Shown in pieces: positions 22,510 through 33,089 of a DNA stretch of 64,000 nt; positions within the stretch are counted from its first letter, which is position 1, and every line of letters starts with the position of its first letter. Source of the stretch: Melieria omissa (lineage: Eukaryota > Arthropoda > Insecta > Diptera > Ulidiidae); NCBI GenBank assembly GCA_963971225.1, contig OZ020267.1, positions 147,631,427-147,695,426 of the forward strand, written 5' to 3'. Position numbers and translations under genes: made by a program. Under the pieces are notes generated by a model. That model did not search any database and had not been told where the DNA came from. It saw only the letters and a program-made list of their open reading frames with translations.

Positions 22510-23238
22510 TATGATTACAATAGGTAGGTAGGTTAGGCTGGCTGACCCTCGGGGGGGTCTCACATAGACCATGTTGGTCCATAGTGGTACCAGAAAGGTT
22601 CTGGAGCTTCAGACCTGTATGTAGTTTGTCAAAAACGTGTTGCCAAATCTAAGTAAGTCGCTGCTTTTTTGTTCCGCGACTCTTTCCAAGGAAGGGAACG
22701 ACGCGGATCCGAGGCAGCTGACCCGTGATCTGTAGAGAGCAGGGCAGTGGCACAGCAAATGCTCCAGGGTACCCTTGGCACTGTCTTCACCACATCTTGT
22801 GCATGCATCACTTGGTACCAAGCCAAGTTTGGCAGCGTGGGACGGTGTGAGACAGTGTCCCGTGAGTATCCCGGTTTGCAATCATCTCTTCGGAGTGATA
22901 GTACAAACTCTGTGTTGTTGACATTATGTTCGCGAAGCATGATTTTTGCTGTCCTGTGAGATGTAGATCTCTCCCACATGGACGCCGCTTCACGAATCAT
23001 ATTCTCTTCTATTTCCGTCTTGAGCGTGGAGAGGGGTGGATGGATGTCTGGCTCGCTAACCGTAGGCAGTCGTGCCCCGGCTTTGGCGAGCGCATCAGCC
23101 TTCTCATTTCCCTCAACTCTTTTGTGACCCGGCACCCAATAGATAGTGACCACTCTGTTGCGACAGAGTTCGTCCAATTTGGTTTTGCAGTTCCGTACGC
23201 ATATCGAGTTTGACAATGATTAAAATATGATTACAATA
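22510..23238 (-). mobile_element. 5'-truncated LINE with 13-bp target-site duplications
   Basis: TATGATTACAATA occurs at 22510-22522 and again, identically, at 23226-23238. Between them lies about 703 bp of a minus-oriented non-LTR retrotransposon. Its 3' end, read on the minus strand, is ...CCTAACCTACCTACC and abuts the left duplication. The 5' end is cut within the RNase H domain, as expected from incomplete reverse transcription. Confidence 0.92.
22609..23216 (-). pseudogene. LINE ORF2 C-terminus: RNase H and cysteine motif, frameshifted
   Basis: On the minus strand the frame opens with part of an RNase H domain: VVTIYWVPGHKRVEGNEKAD, then ALAKAGARLP. The D of NEKAD is a conserved catalytic-core residue. 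A linker follows, then near 22880 the frame shifts by one base. It continues as TGILTGHCLTPSHAAKLGLV and DACTRCGED, then TLEHLLCHCPAL, the C-x2-C...H-x4-C motif typical of ORF2 C-termini. RNase H downstream of the reverse transcriptase points to the I/R1/LOA-like group; the exact clade is unresolved. Truncated and frameshifted, it is dead. Confidence 0.88.
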
Positions 23239-23289
23239 ATAATGCACAGAATATATTTAAAATATTAGGCATTGTTCTTTAATGATCTT

Positions 23290-23560
23290 CGTCCTTATTC
23301 GAGGACTTCCATTACGACTGTCGAGTAGGAACCAATAACGAGCTGTATGAGATGTTTAAAGACATGAAGGCAGCACAGCGAATCAACATCCATCGTTCAG
23401 TATGTCTCCTTTATAGACGACGATGAAGAACCGGCGAAAAAGATGTTGAAAGTCAATGATGCAGCGATGGCAGCGCTTTTTCAGGCACATCTCCTGAACG
23501 CTGATGAAGTCAGAGCAAAGAGACATGTTCCTTGTTGTAAACAGGGTAGATGAAGACATG
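23290..23560 (+). pseudogene. Possible LINE reverse-transcriptase C-terminal fragment
   Basis: One frame gives NNELYEMFKDMKAAQRINIH and, after a frame change, FIDDDEEPAKKMLKVND. This resembles the NELY....RI...RLRWLGHV stretch at the end of ORF2 in another class of insect non-LTR retrotransposons. The hallmark GHV is lost at the frame change. The resemblance comes from memory of the family pattern and the fragment is short. Confidence 0.4.
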
Positions 23561-23854
23561 ACTGTTTCTTAAGAACTTTAAAAATAAACCCTAATAAACC
23601 CTTATAAAATAAACTCTAACTGTACTTATTGGTGGCATACCAAGCAGAAATGCTTGTCGTGATTTAGGAAGGAAGGAAATTTGTAGAGCGGTGAAAAAGC
23701 TAATCTAAGCTTCTCTGAGTTTTGAATCTGTTCAAAAACTCAAAAGATCTGCCTATCGAAACAGAGTAGACTCTGATAAAGATTGTACGAGAATGGTCCG
23801 AAAAAGTTTGGTACCTCATGGCAGCATTTGTCAATAAACGGTAGGAAATCTGTT

Positions 23855-23900
23855 CATAGGTTAGTTGTTGATAGGTTAGTTGTTGATAGGTTAGTTGCAT
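23855..23900 (+). repeat. 15-bp tandem repeat, three copies
   Basis: GATAGGTTAGTTGTT occurs about three times in tandem, starting with a CATAGG variant. It has no evident role. Confidence 0.8.
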
Positions 23901-23978
23901 GTTATGTCCAGGGATCCTGCGTCATCACTTACCATCGTAGATTTGTGACCATCTTCGGATAACAACCACCACTGATAA

Positions 23979-24341
23979 CACCGTCAGACAACAAACTTTA
24001 CACACGAAAAAATTTATATACTCGCAAAACTAGAGGCCAAATGTAGTAAATTTTTAGTTTTTCTCTCTGATGTCAGGATTTTTTCAAAAGGACTTTGAAA
24101 TTTCATGGACATGTTTATTTTTATTTTATTTTTTTTTATTTTATATTTATTTTAAAAATTGAGCGCATTGTAGAATAACATTATGGGTATCAAACGAAAG
24201 AGAAAAATCCTTAGAATCTTAGAAAATTTAATGTTTTGGTGCAAAAGGACCAAGAGTTATTGGAAATGTCCTTTTAAAACTTTATCCTTAAATATCCTTG
24301 GAAATTTCCAATATTTTTTTTTATAAAATTTAATCTTGAGG
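23979..24341 (+). repeat. Dispersed repeat R2, copy 3, split by a Tc1-like insertion
   Basis: CACCGTCAGACAAC opens the copy. ACGAAAAAATTTATATACTC, AGAGGCCAAATGTAGTAAA, TATGGGTATCAAACGAAAGA and TATTGGAAATGTCCTTTTAA then follow copy 1 closely. The alignment is interrupted at 24342 by the inverted repeat of a Tc1-like element. It resumes at about 25539 with CTTTAACATATCCTTGAATT and CGTCCTTCTAAC, which match copy 2 in reverse orientation (20085-20115). Confidence 0.75.
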
Positions 24342-25538
24342 ACTCAAAATTGGTACGCACTCCAGCAATCCCTACAGAGTCATTTTTGGAATGTATTAAA
24401 AAAAGTAAGTGCGTATCAGTAGGCAATGAATGTACCTTTATCAGGTTAAAATTTTGTGGAGCTAGCTTTTTATTAGTGAGTTTTATTCGCGGAGGAGTTT
24501 GCTGCTTGGAAATTAATTGTGAACAAATTTGTGGAAAATCCGACATGGTCAAGATCAAAACTTGCTACAATATTAAAGTTGTTCAAAACTACTGCTTTCA
24601 GAGTTATAAAACGATTCAAGGACACCCTGAGCCTTGAAAGGAAGAAAGAAACAATTAAAAAAAAAAATACGAAAATGGCTCAAAACTAAAAAGAAATGTT
24701 CTAGCCTCAATTAAGAAGAATACCGCTTTATCTGACAATGATTGCGCTAAAAAATTTGAAACTAGCTTATTGACAGCTAGGCGAATACGCGTTAAAGCAG
24801 GAAATCCTATCGAGCTATTATATTCCTAAATCACTCAGATACACAAAATGTAATAGCAAAAAGACGTGGTCGTAAACTTTAAAACAACATTTTGACCAAA
24901 TTTAATGGGTGCGTTATGATGGATGATGAAACCTATGTTAAGCTTGATTTTAAACAACTCCCAGGACAAAAGTGTTATGCTTTAAAGCAACGGCGCGATG
25001 TTCTTTCAAAATATTAGTACAAAAAAATTTATAAATTTGCCAAAAAAGTGATGATTTGGCAAGCTATTTGCAGCTGTGGTCTGAAGAGTAGGGCATATGT
25101 GGCTTTGAGCGCTATAAGGTCCGAAGTATACAGGAAGGAATGCTTGGAGAAACTTTAACTGCCTTTTATTGATCACCATCGTTCTTCAGTAAAGTTTTGG
25201 CCCAAATTTGCCCAAATTTACGCCCAATCGAAAAATATTGGGTTACTGTTAACTACCAATTGCGCAGAAATGGTGGTGCTATCAAAAACGCAGGATCAAT
25301 GATTGTTAAGTGGAACAAGTTTGCTGCCAGGTCACTAGATCGCATGTTCAACCAGTAATGGACAGCATCAAGAGAAATGCCCGCAAATTCATACATTAAA
25401 ATTAAACATAAAATTATTGCTTCCTTATTTGAATAACTGAATAAATACCCTTTTGTTTTAGCTATAGAATATTATCGTGTGCTTTGTTTTTCAAGAGATA
25501 TAACCTCATTTGTGCGTACCAATTTTGAGTGAACAGTG
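24342..25538 (+). mobile_element. Tc1/mariner-superfamily element with 19-bp inverted repeats, nested in R2
   Basis: ACTCAAAATTGGTACGCAC at 24342-24360 is exactly mirrored at 25512-25530. The right end extends a little further to a terminal CACTG (25534-25538, reversed), a common Tc1-type terminus; the left end seems to have lost those bases. The interior carries a decayed transposase. R2 sequence flanks both sides. The expected TA duplication is not intact. Confidence 0.9.
24700..25400 (+). pseudogene. Tc1-like transposase pseudogene
   Basis: Recognisable pieces in order: AKKFETSLLTARRIRVKAGN (about 24747-24806); MMDDETYVKLDFKQLPGQK near 24916, where the aspartate in MDDETY is the first catalytic residue; KFAKKVMIWQAICSCGLKSR near 25040; SEVYRKECLEKL near 25120; and, after a gap that has lost the second catalytic aspartate region, LRPIEKYWVTVNYQLRR near 25218, whose glutamate is the third catalytic position. 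Many stops interrupt the reading. The set of motifs fits a DDE-type member of Tc1/mariner; I cannot name the family. Confidence 0.85.
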
Positions 25539-25607
25539 CTTTAACATATCCTTGAATTTCGTCCTTCTAACTTTCTTAATTTAAAATATAAGGAGCGCAC
25601 TTTTGTG

Positions 25608-25738
25608 ATTATTTTAATTCTGCTTCATGTGGGTAGCGATAGAAGTAGACGAAAGTTTTACCAGCTCGAGCTAGGAATCGAACCTAGGGCCTCTGGGGGC
25701 ATGTAATATCGCACAAGTTCCTGAAATGGTGCTAAGAT
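25608..25738 (-). mobile_element. SINE-A head fragment (tRNA-derived), opposite strand
   Basis: On the minus strand it reads GGCCCTAGGTTCGATTCCTA, containing a perfect RNA polymerase III B box (GGTTCGATTCC). It continues GCTCGAGCTGGTAAAACTTT, then TCTATCGCTACCCACATGAA. This matches the head of the full SINE at 28965 (TTGGCTCGGGCTGGTGAAAA, TCTATCGCTATCCACTTGAA). The A-box side is strongly diverged. It abuts a hAT-type MITE. Confidence 0.7.
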
Positions 25739-25742
25739 TTTA

Positions 25743-25925
25743 CTGGCTGGCAGGGGCGGATTGACAAAAATATTTGGGGGGTTTCAAAATGTAATTTTCT
25801 AATATTCATAAATGTTTATGCATGTGTCTTTTAATTTGTATGTAGTTTTAAGGTCGCCACTAATATTTCGGTGGGTTTAAACCCCCAAACGTCTCGCCCC
25901 TCCTGAATCCGCAACTGCTGGTTGG
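25743..25925. mobile_element. hAT-type MITE, copy 2, with 8-bp target duplication
   Basis: The element proper is 25751-25917 (167 bp). It starts CAGGGGCGGATTGAC, and its other end, reverse-complemented, starts CAGTTGCGGATTCAGG. The flanking octamers CTGGCTGG (25743-25750) and CTGGTTGG (25918-25925) match at seven of eight positions, as expected for hAT insertions. There is no coding capacity. The interior matches 5808-5983. Confidence 0.85.
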
Positions 25926-27990
25926 CCTATTGTGTCCTTAGCCATGCCAGAAGTACTTCATTTATGTATGATTGAAGTGGGGATGTTTTAGGATACTAGT
26001 CGATTTTACAAACTTCCAGAGAGATTTAACGCCTTGCTTCGAGACCTGTTCAAGTGCTGCAAAGACCGGCGCTCCTAAGCACTTCAGAAGAGTTCTAGAG
26101 ATGATGGAGCCTAATGCTTTCATAGGTGTTCCCTACGTTTCCACAGCTGTCGTCGTTTGTTAGACCAATTTAAGGCACATGTGCTCCTGACCTACTGGTA
26201 CTTTTTTATTATAATAAGTGTCGGGAGCGTCCATAAGTTTGCCCTTTGTGCCCTCACTTTCGCCTTCCTCCACGCAAGCAAGTAATGGGCCCACTTTGGC
26301 GGACAACCTTCGTCATTAAGCCAGAGGGGTTTGCTACTTGTGACCTACTGAAAATTGCACAAAGGAGAGATGCCTTGAGAGAACTTCTGCGGCAGACCAT
26401 AACTCGGTAACTGGTTGTTGTGATCAGTTAAGTAAGTAAGCAAGTAAAGAAACAGAAGCATCGCTAGGCAGAATGTGAGTTCCGAAAAGAAGACTACGTA
26501 TACAAATTTTTTAAAGATCGTCCCCGTATTCCTTCAGAACATAGACACTATTGGACATCTTAAGTGCATGAACATAAAAGGACATGTCGGGACAGAGTAA
26601 AATTATTATGTAAAAAGCTGTGCTAAAGACATCTAAATACTGTTTATATATATTCAAGAAATAATTGGAGGTTTGGTTTGTCTGGTCAACAATTCAATAG
26701 TGTGATTCTAATTACTTGAACGCCCTTCTTTCAGTTATGCCATCACTGCGCCGCTGTTCTCAAGAAATTTGCCCTCCAACTAAATTGACAGCAAACATGG
26801 AAAAGTTTGTCCCTTACGTAACTTCATACATACAGTACATACATACTTACAAATACAAATTGACATGCATGTGTCGGTATGTCTGTCTATCTGTCTTGCT
26901 GCCAGTCTGCTTGTCACTGTGCACTACGCTTTGCTTATTGCGCGCAAGTTGTGCTGCAACTTGTGATGCAACTTCTGCCGCAAGTACTCGTACACATGCA
27001 GATTACATAAGCAAAACTAAAGTTGACAAAAAATAAAATTAAATAAAATTACAAGCAGAAAATGCCAAAAATAAATAATGAAAGCAAATAACTCGCACAT
27101 ATATACACACACACACACGTGTGCGTGTATATAAACTAGGCAAACACACACATATTTGTATAGTTGTTTGCACATGTGTAGATGTGGGTGCAAATTTGCA
27201 GGCATGAAGAAGCCATAAAATTAGCACAATTTGCTGCAATTAATGATGCAGCCAACAAAAATAGCAACAACTATGTACACTTGCCGCAAATGCAAAATAA
27301 TTGCAAAATTAAATAAATACAAAAACAAAATAACAATATCAACAACACCAACAACAACCAACCAGTGTCATTGGCTGCGTGTGTGCGCGCGGCTCCGTAC
27401 GTGACTCTGTCGCAGTTGTGCGGATTTTTTGCCATTTCCATTCACGAGTGTCGCTGCCGACATTGAGGTGAGTCGACAGCAGAAAAATACACACACACAC
27501 AGAGCAATTCATTTGTGGCCATTTTATTTGTCAAGCCAAAGCCGTTAAGTTGGACAGTTGCGGCAGCCGCGGCTGTATTGTGAACGCGCGGCGAGGGCGG
27601 AAAAAAAATATTGAAACGTGCAGTTTGCGTCATTTTGCGGCATTCTTTCATTCGGTCAGTTCAGTTCAGTTCATTTCAGTTCGGTTCGGTTTGTTTGCAT
27701 TGCGGCGAGCAAAAGCGGCTTAACCACACCAAATACTTCGATGCAAATTGAATCGATGGCAAATGGTCGCCGTTGTTGATACAAGCGCTGCGAGAGAGAA
27801 AGGACAATGCACTCGATGGGAGCGTTGATGTGACAACTCGGCAACTTGGAGCATATTCAATCTGAAAGTGTGTTGAGTAATAATGAGGTGACAACAATAA
27901 TAATAATGACTTTGTTGGATTGTAATTGGAAAGTCTGACAGTCTGCAACATAAGAATCTGTGTTGGGTTCAAGTTCATTCAAAATCGTTA
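25926..27990. other. Gene-free sequence, with CA/GT-rich and TTCAG repeats
   Basis: No coding gene is recognised. A near-palindromic alternating tract ATATACACACACACACACGT to GCGTGTATAT lies at 27100-27132. A CA run lies at about 27490-27501. Confidence 0.5.
27650..27695 (+). promoter_or_regulatory. Cluster of initiator-like TCAGTT motifs
   Basis: GGTCAGTTCAGTTCAGTTCA is followed by TTTCAGTTCGGTTCGGTT. TCAGTT matches the arthropod initiator consensus TCAKTY, repeated here in a 5-bp periodic array. It may be a transcription start region or only a pentanucleotide microsatellite. No TATA box or downstream coding exon supports it. Confidence 0.25.
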
Positions 27991-28957
27991 CAAAATTTTG
28001 AGGATGGTTTTGGGAGCAAAATATTTTAGCTTATGAGGTCGGAGTTTGAAACCAAAACTAACTGCTTTTTGATCAGAAAATGCCAAATTTGTGAGTGTAA
28101 AATATGCAGTGAAGAAATCTACATTGTACTTTCAGAATAATACCGGGAAGAATTCACTTTCAGTTATAAAAAAAAAGGACTTCATGGGGTAGAAGTTGCT
28201 TCTGAATGGCCGTCGATTTATTATAAGAAATTGTAAATTTTTGAAAGCAGAATCTGCTATGAAGTAGTTCCTTATTCGCTATTCGAAACTGGTATAAGAC
28301 TGTTCAGATGGTTTTGGAAGCAATTATTGTAGCTTATGGAGTCAGAACTCGAGTTCGCATGGTGGCTGCAGGAAATATCAAACCTCGGAGATTGAGTTTT
28401 TCTATGAAAAAGCTTACAATTCGAAATTAAAACTTTACAATAAACTGTTAGAATAATTGCATGAAGTATTTACTTATAAGTATAATAGTAAGTATTCATA
28501 TAGAGAAGTGAGTTTGGGGAGAGGTTCAAGCCTGAATGGAGGCTGTTATGTTAGCACGAAATTGCAAAATGCCTTTGAAAAAGCTTCAAACTTGATGCTT
28601 AAAACCAGCACTAAACTGTACAAATGCGGGAGCTATAAGTTGAGCTTGAAAAAAGGGAGTCTAAAGGTTGAGCTTTGTGTCCGAATGACGTTTGCCTTTG
28701 CCAAACCGTTTAGAATGGTTTTGGGGAGCAAAACATTTAAGCTTATAAGGTTGGGGTTTCAGACTAGAAAACGGCTGCCTTTGTGTAAAAATACTTTGAA
28801 GAAGCTTCCAACTCGATGCTCGAAATGTATAATAAGCTGTAAGAATTTCCTTTAGCTTATAAAAAGTGCTTTGGGAGGTAAAAGTTGGTTCTGAATGGCG
28901 GAGACAGGAAACTGAAGTTCTTTGAAAGCTAAATTTCCTATGAAGAAGTTCCATACA
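27991..28957 (+). repeat. Strongly diverged long repeat units
   Basis: GATGGTTTTGGGAGCAAAAT followed by TTTAGCTTATGAGGTCGGAG (about 28003) recurs in altered form near 28308 and 28711. TTTGAAAAAGCTTC and AAATTTCCTATGAAGAAG-type lines also recur between them. Spacings are unequal (about 305 and 400 bases). It looks like a decayed tandem or composite repeat. Confidence 0.55.
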
Positions 28958-28964
28958 TATGTCA

Positions 28965-29368
28965 GCCGGCCTCAATAGCTCAGCGGGTAGCGCGCTGGCT
29001 TCTCATACCGAGCGCCCCAGGTTCTATTCTTGGCTCGGGCTGGTGAAAAACTCGTCTGATTCTATCGCTATCCACTTGAAGTAGATGAGAATTACAAGAA
29101 TCGAACAAGTTTGCTCTTGGCAGGCAATGGAAAAATGTCCAAGTGTGAACGAAAAACTGCCAATCGCCGTTCGGATTCGGCACTGAACTGTAGGTCCCTT
29201 CCCCTCCCTTTCCCCATCCGCTTGAAATGTGTGCTGTTACATATGTTGGCAAAACACTGTTGCATACGCAGTTCAAAAACGGATGAAATATATGGTATCA
29301 CAATGGGCCTTTCAGGCCTCCGAGTGTGTCTCTTATAGAGGCAGCCACCGCAACCTAACCTAACCTAC
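28965..29368 (+). mobile_element. SINE-A, tRNA-derived, with LINE-like CCTAA tail
   Basis: The head carries an A box (TAGCTCAGCGGGTAG) and a B box (AGGTTCTATTCTTGG) of RNA polymerase III at tRNA spacing. A central segment GCCGTTCGGATTCGGCAC, then CTGTAGGTCCCTTCC, is shared with SINE-B at 39390. The 3' part TCACAATGGGCCT...GGCCTCCGAGTG resembles the LINE-A 3' UTR (TCACACTGGCCC...GGCCTCCGAATG at about 44097-44128). The element ends AACCTAACCTAACCTAC. TATGTCA at 28958-28964 and 29369-29375 is a plausible 7-bp target duplication. Confidence 0.88.
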
Positions 29369-29375
29369 TATGTCA

Positions 29376-32300
29376 AGATATACCATTAAAAAAACCTGTA
29401 TAGTTCTCTTCTTTTAACAACAACAACCAATTCTCTGTTGAAAATGGGAATCCATTTCTCATATAGTTTATTGGAAAAGAGAGAGACTGGAGGATCATTT
29501 CTGGGTACTTTGAAAAAAAGGTGAATACTGTGTCCCTTAAGTATTGTTAGTCGTTGTTCTTAACAACAAAAAAGCACAGAACACTGTTTCAGGATCTCCA
29601 AGCTCAAACTCTCTGTGAAAAAGTGTATTGCAAACAGAACCATTAACCTCTGCGTGAGTGTTCCTCAGAATACAAATGAATACTCAAATTACTCTCAAGT
29701 GCAGCCTCAACCCAAAAATCATTTCTTATAAATTTTCATTTAATTTCGAATTTACTTTACATGTAATTTTATAAACTTCCTTAAGCAAAAAACCCTTTAG
29801 CGGCCACAATGAATTGATGTCAGTTGTAAAATATTAAATTCATGAACTTCCCCTTTTGGAGCGCAGTCATTGTTGTAAAATTCTATGGCCATTCACACAA
29901 TTCAATTCAATACGCTTAAGCAATTCATTTCAAGACTTTTAAATTGCCAAAGCTGTAAAACTGGGCCCAACCGAGCGACTGCTGCTGCCCAGCGCTGCGT
30001 GCACTCCAGCGCCGCCTTTCAATCAAGTCGCAGTCGTTGTTGTGCGGCGGCGGCACACTTTGACCCGCAGCACCATAACTCAGCCAAACTTCAATAAAGT
30101 CAACGCATTTGACGTTTTTATTGCGAAACGCGGCATTGCGTTGTTGACGTAAGCGTTGGCACCGCACAGTGGCGGCAGCAATTAGAAAAAGACGCTTGGG
30201 GATTCAAATGAAATTACAAAATTGTTAAAGAAATGTTTGATGAAATTTTTATAGAAAATTTATGTATTGATTTTCTCATATTCCATAAATATTTAAGAGA
30301 AATTTGAAAATTTTTTAATTAATAATTTTTTTCAATTTGTTCACACGCCTCTGACTTTTGCCACTGTCCAAGAGCCCGACTGGCCTTTGAGCGATGCTTG
30401 AAAGTAAATTAAAAAAAATGCAGCCTTTTAAAAATAAATAAAAAAAGAGATTACCGCAAGCTGCGAAAAAAAACTCTGAATATAAAATTAAGTAAAGCCA
30501 TATAAAATTTTTAAGGAGCATTTGCCGCAAAGGCGCTGCGACTGAGGTAAAAGTTCCAAATCAAAAAGTTATTTATGCCCCACTAAAATTTCAATAAAAC
30601 CGGCAGGCAAACACGCCAAAACACAAGCAAACAGCAAACACAAATATACACAGAAAACACCAACAACAATAATAACAAGAGAAATAAGAGCGAGTGGAAA
30701 GCAGCCGCCTTCGTTGGCGTTTGCTACTGCGCAGGATGCAGTGAAGCGTCCTGTGTGTGTGAAGCGTTCTGTGTGTATGTGTGTGTGTGTGTGTGTAGGC
30801 GACGCTTTCGTCCTGTGTCAATAGAGGGCGCAGCGCGACGGCATTATTAAATCCTTGCCAGGACTTCTGGCGAAAAAGTAATAAAAATACATTTCGCCAA
30901 GGCAAACAATAATGAAAACAACAACAACAACAACAATTACAACAAATATTAGGCAGCAAGTGAAACAAAAAATACGGTAGCGCTGCAACAACAACAACAA
31001 GCACAAGAATCAGAACTGTATTGCTGCCAAGTGCTGCCAAGTGAAGCCAAGTGTGGAAATAAAACGAAATGAAAAAAGTGCGCAAAAGCGGCAGCAAACG
31101 AAATGAAATGGGCAAAAGTTTTGAAATTAATTTTGAAGCCCTTTTTGAAACGTTGTAAAATGCACCAAATCGCCAGACAGAGCAGCACATAAAACGGTTA
31201 AACAGTCGACAACGTACACAGACGCTTCAAACACTCAGCGCGCAACTCGATTCGCGCCAACGGAAACGGAAGTGGAAGTGGGCAACGTCACACAAACACA
31301 CAAAGGGCAGCAAGAAATTAAAACGGCCCAGGCTGTCGTCAATGATGCGGCAAAGTCGAAAGTTAACGCAATAAAAAACAAATAAATACAAATTATTTAA
31401 AGCGAATGTGAACGGCGTCGAGCATTGAATGTTGCAAGCCGGTAATGCGGGCGACGAAGTGATTTGTGCGAGTGAAAGTGCTGCGGTCGCACAAAAGTCG
31501 CCATTGTAAACGGCTGACGTTACCGAACGCCACGATTTGCTGAAATTTGCAACGCGCATAGTCGACGTTGCGGGTGCGGAAAACTTTTTTAATTTGAAGA
31601 AACGCTATCAAGCGGCAAAGAGCAACACAAAAAGTCTCAACTTTAAAATCATAGACGAAAAGTTTTGCAATGCAAAATACAAACCAAGTACAAAGAAAAT
31701 AACAACAACAACAACAACAACGTGGCATGTTGTAATATCATGAAAGGCTGAAACTACAACACAACTAAGAGGCAACAAAAGCAACAATATGGCTGACGTT
31801 TGATAGTCAAAAGAGAAGCTGAACGTTGCAGGGAAACGAGTTCGAAGTGGACTGTGCAATGGAAAAGTTGGAGTGAGAGAGATGAGAGCTGAAAGAGGGA
31901 TGAGGGAGAGAGGGGGGGGGGGAAGAGATTGGTGAGTTGCCAGGTTGCCTTTAAAAATAAGCGCCTTACATTTGCACAATGAAAATTAGCTGCAACAAAT
32001 TCTGCTTAACTGAAGTTTGCAGCAAAACGAGGCAGCAAATTCCAAATTTCATTTTTCAAAGTCGAAATTTTAGTTTGACTTAACTGCAGAAATTTTGAAA
32101 TATTTGTATGTGGTGGAGGTGGTTTAATTTCTTCATATCTACTTTGTTATGTTTGAAGTTTGAAGTTTATCAAGTTTTGTTTGCTTACATTTTAAATTTT
32201 GAGAAAAGTGATTGATTAAGTTTTGAAGTGTCAAAGTAATGTTGTGTTGAGAAAACAAATTCAAAATTAATAACAAAATGTGTTGGGAGTGGGTGAAGGA

Positions 32301-32424
32301 ATTAAAAATTAGTGGACACAGAGGTCTGCTGGTTAATGAAAAAAGGGGAAAATTGATTTATTAATGATTGATCAGTTATTGATGCTTGTTTCCAAAAGTT
32401 TCTGAATTTTTTTTTTTTTTTTCA
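29376..32424. other. Gene-free sequence with CAA and GT microsatellites
   Basis: No coding gene is recognised. CAA runs lie at 30917-30937, 30985-31003 and 31701-31722, and a GT run at about 30751-30797. The several antisense open frames of 100 to 200 residues here are driven by these triplets. Confidence 0.5.
31185..31260 (+). promoter_or_regulatory. Weak promoter-like stretch
   Basis: CACATAAAACGG (31186-31197) could be a TATA-type element, with CACTCAGCGC about 45 bases later. A CA- and A-rich leader-like region with CAA repeats follows to about 31740. No coding exon or splice donor confirms it. Confidence 0.15.
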
Positions 32425-33089
32425 TTAACCCTTTCGACTCCGAATTTCACCCTATGTCTCAATATTACTTTTTGGAGCACACGACACTTGAAGTTGTCAC
32501 GCCTCTTTGTTAGAATTTTAGGGCTGGTTTTCTTTTTAACAATTTCAGCTTTAAATGGGTTAAATACATTTTGTATCAATACTTTTTTATTAAAGAAAAA
32601 TTATTTAATATTTATGAAAAAATACGAAATTATTACTTCTTGATTTTGAACTCACCACGCTTCTTTGTTAGAGTTCTATAGCTAGTTTACTATTGAACAA
32701 TTTTAGATTAAAACGGGCTAAACCAATTTTGTAGAAATATTTTAATTACAGAAAAAATATTCAGTATTTATGGTAAAATACAAAATTATCACTTTTTGAT
32801 TTTATTTAACCATTATTAAAAAAACAGGGTTTTGATCAAACGCGCCCAATTCGTAGACTTCAGTTAGAACACAAACTTTCCCTCATATCACTGCAAATTT
32901 TTGGAAATTATTTTGGGCATAACAGTAAAATTGTTGTAATTTGCTTTGAATTCACTTCTAAAAACATGAGCTTGTTGTTGCCTTTTTCAATTAAACCCTT
33001 AAAATAAATCAATCGTAGCTTTTGCTATAAGATGACAAATAGGTGAAGGCGAAGCTGCTCTCAGGCAACTTTGGGGTCGAAAGTGTTAA
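32425..33089 (-). mobile_element. piggyBac-type MITE, copy 2, with TTAA duplications
   Basis: TTAA at 32425-32428 and 33086-33089 bracket a 657-bp element. It starts CCCTTTCGACTCC and ends GGGGTCGAAAGTG. Read on the minus strand it matches the copy at 15313-15878, including GGGCGCGTTTGATCAAAAC and AAAATCAAAAAGTGATAATT. It contains an internal ~160-bp tandem duplication: CACGC(C/T)TCTTTGTTAGA.TT at about 32497 and 32657. That accounts for much of its extra length. Confidence 0.88.

Noticed and set aside
25860..26165. Short frame on either strand as another transposon protein
   Set aside because: I could not match either strand's translation to a family pattern and it is only about 60 residues long.
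28965..29040. tRNA gene candidate (A and B box)
   Set aside because: It cannot fold as an intact cloverleaf by eye, its B box is altered, and it is continuous with a SINE body and tail with flanking duplications.
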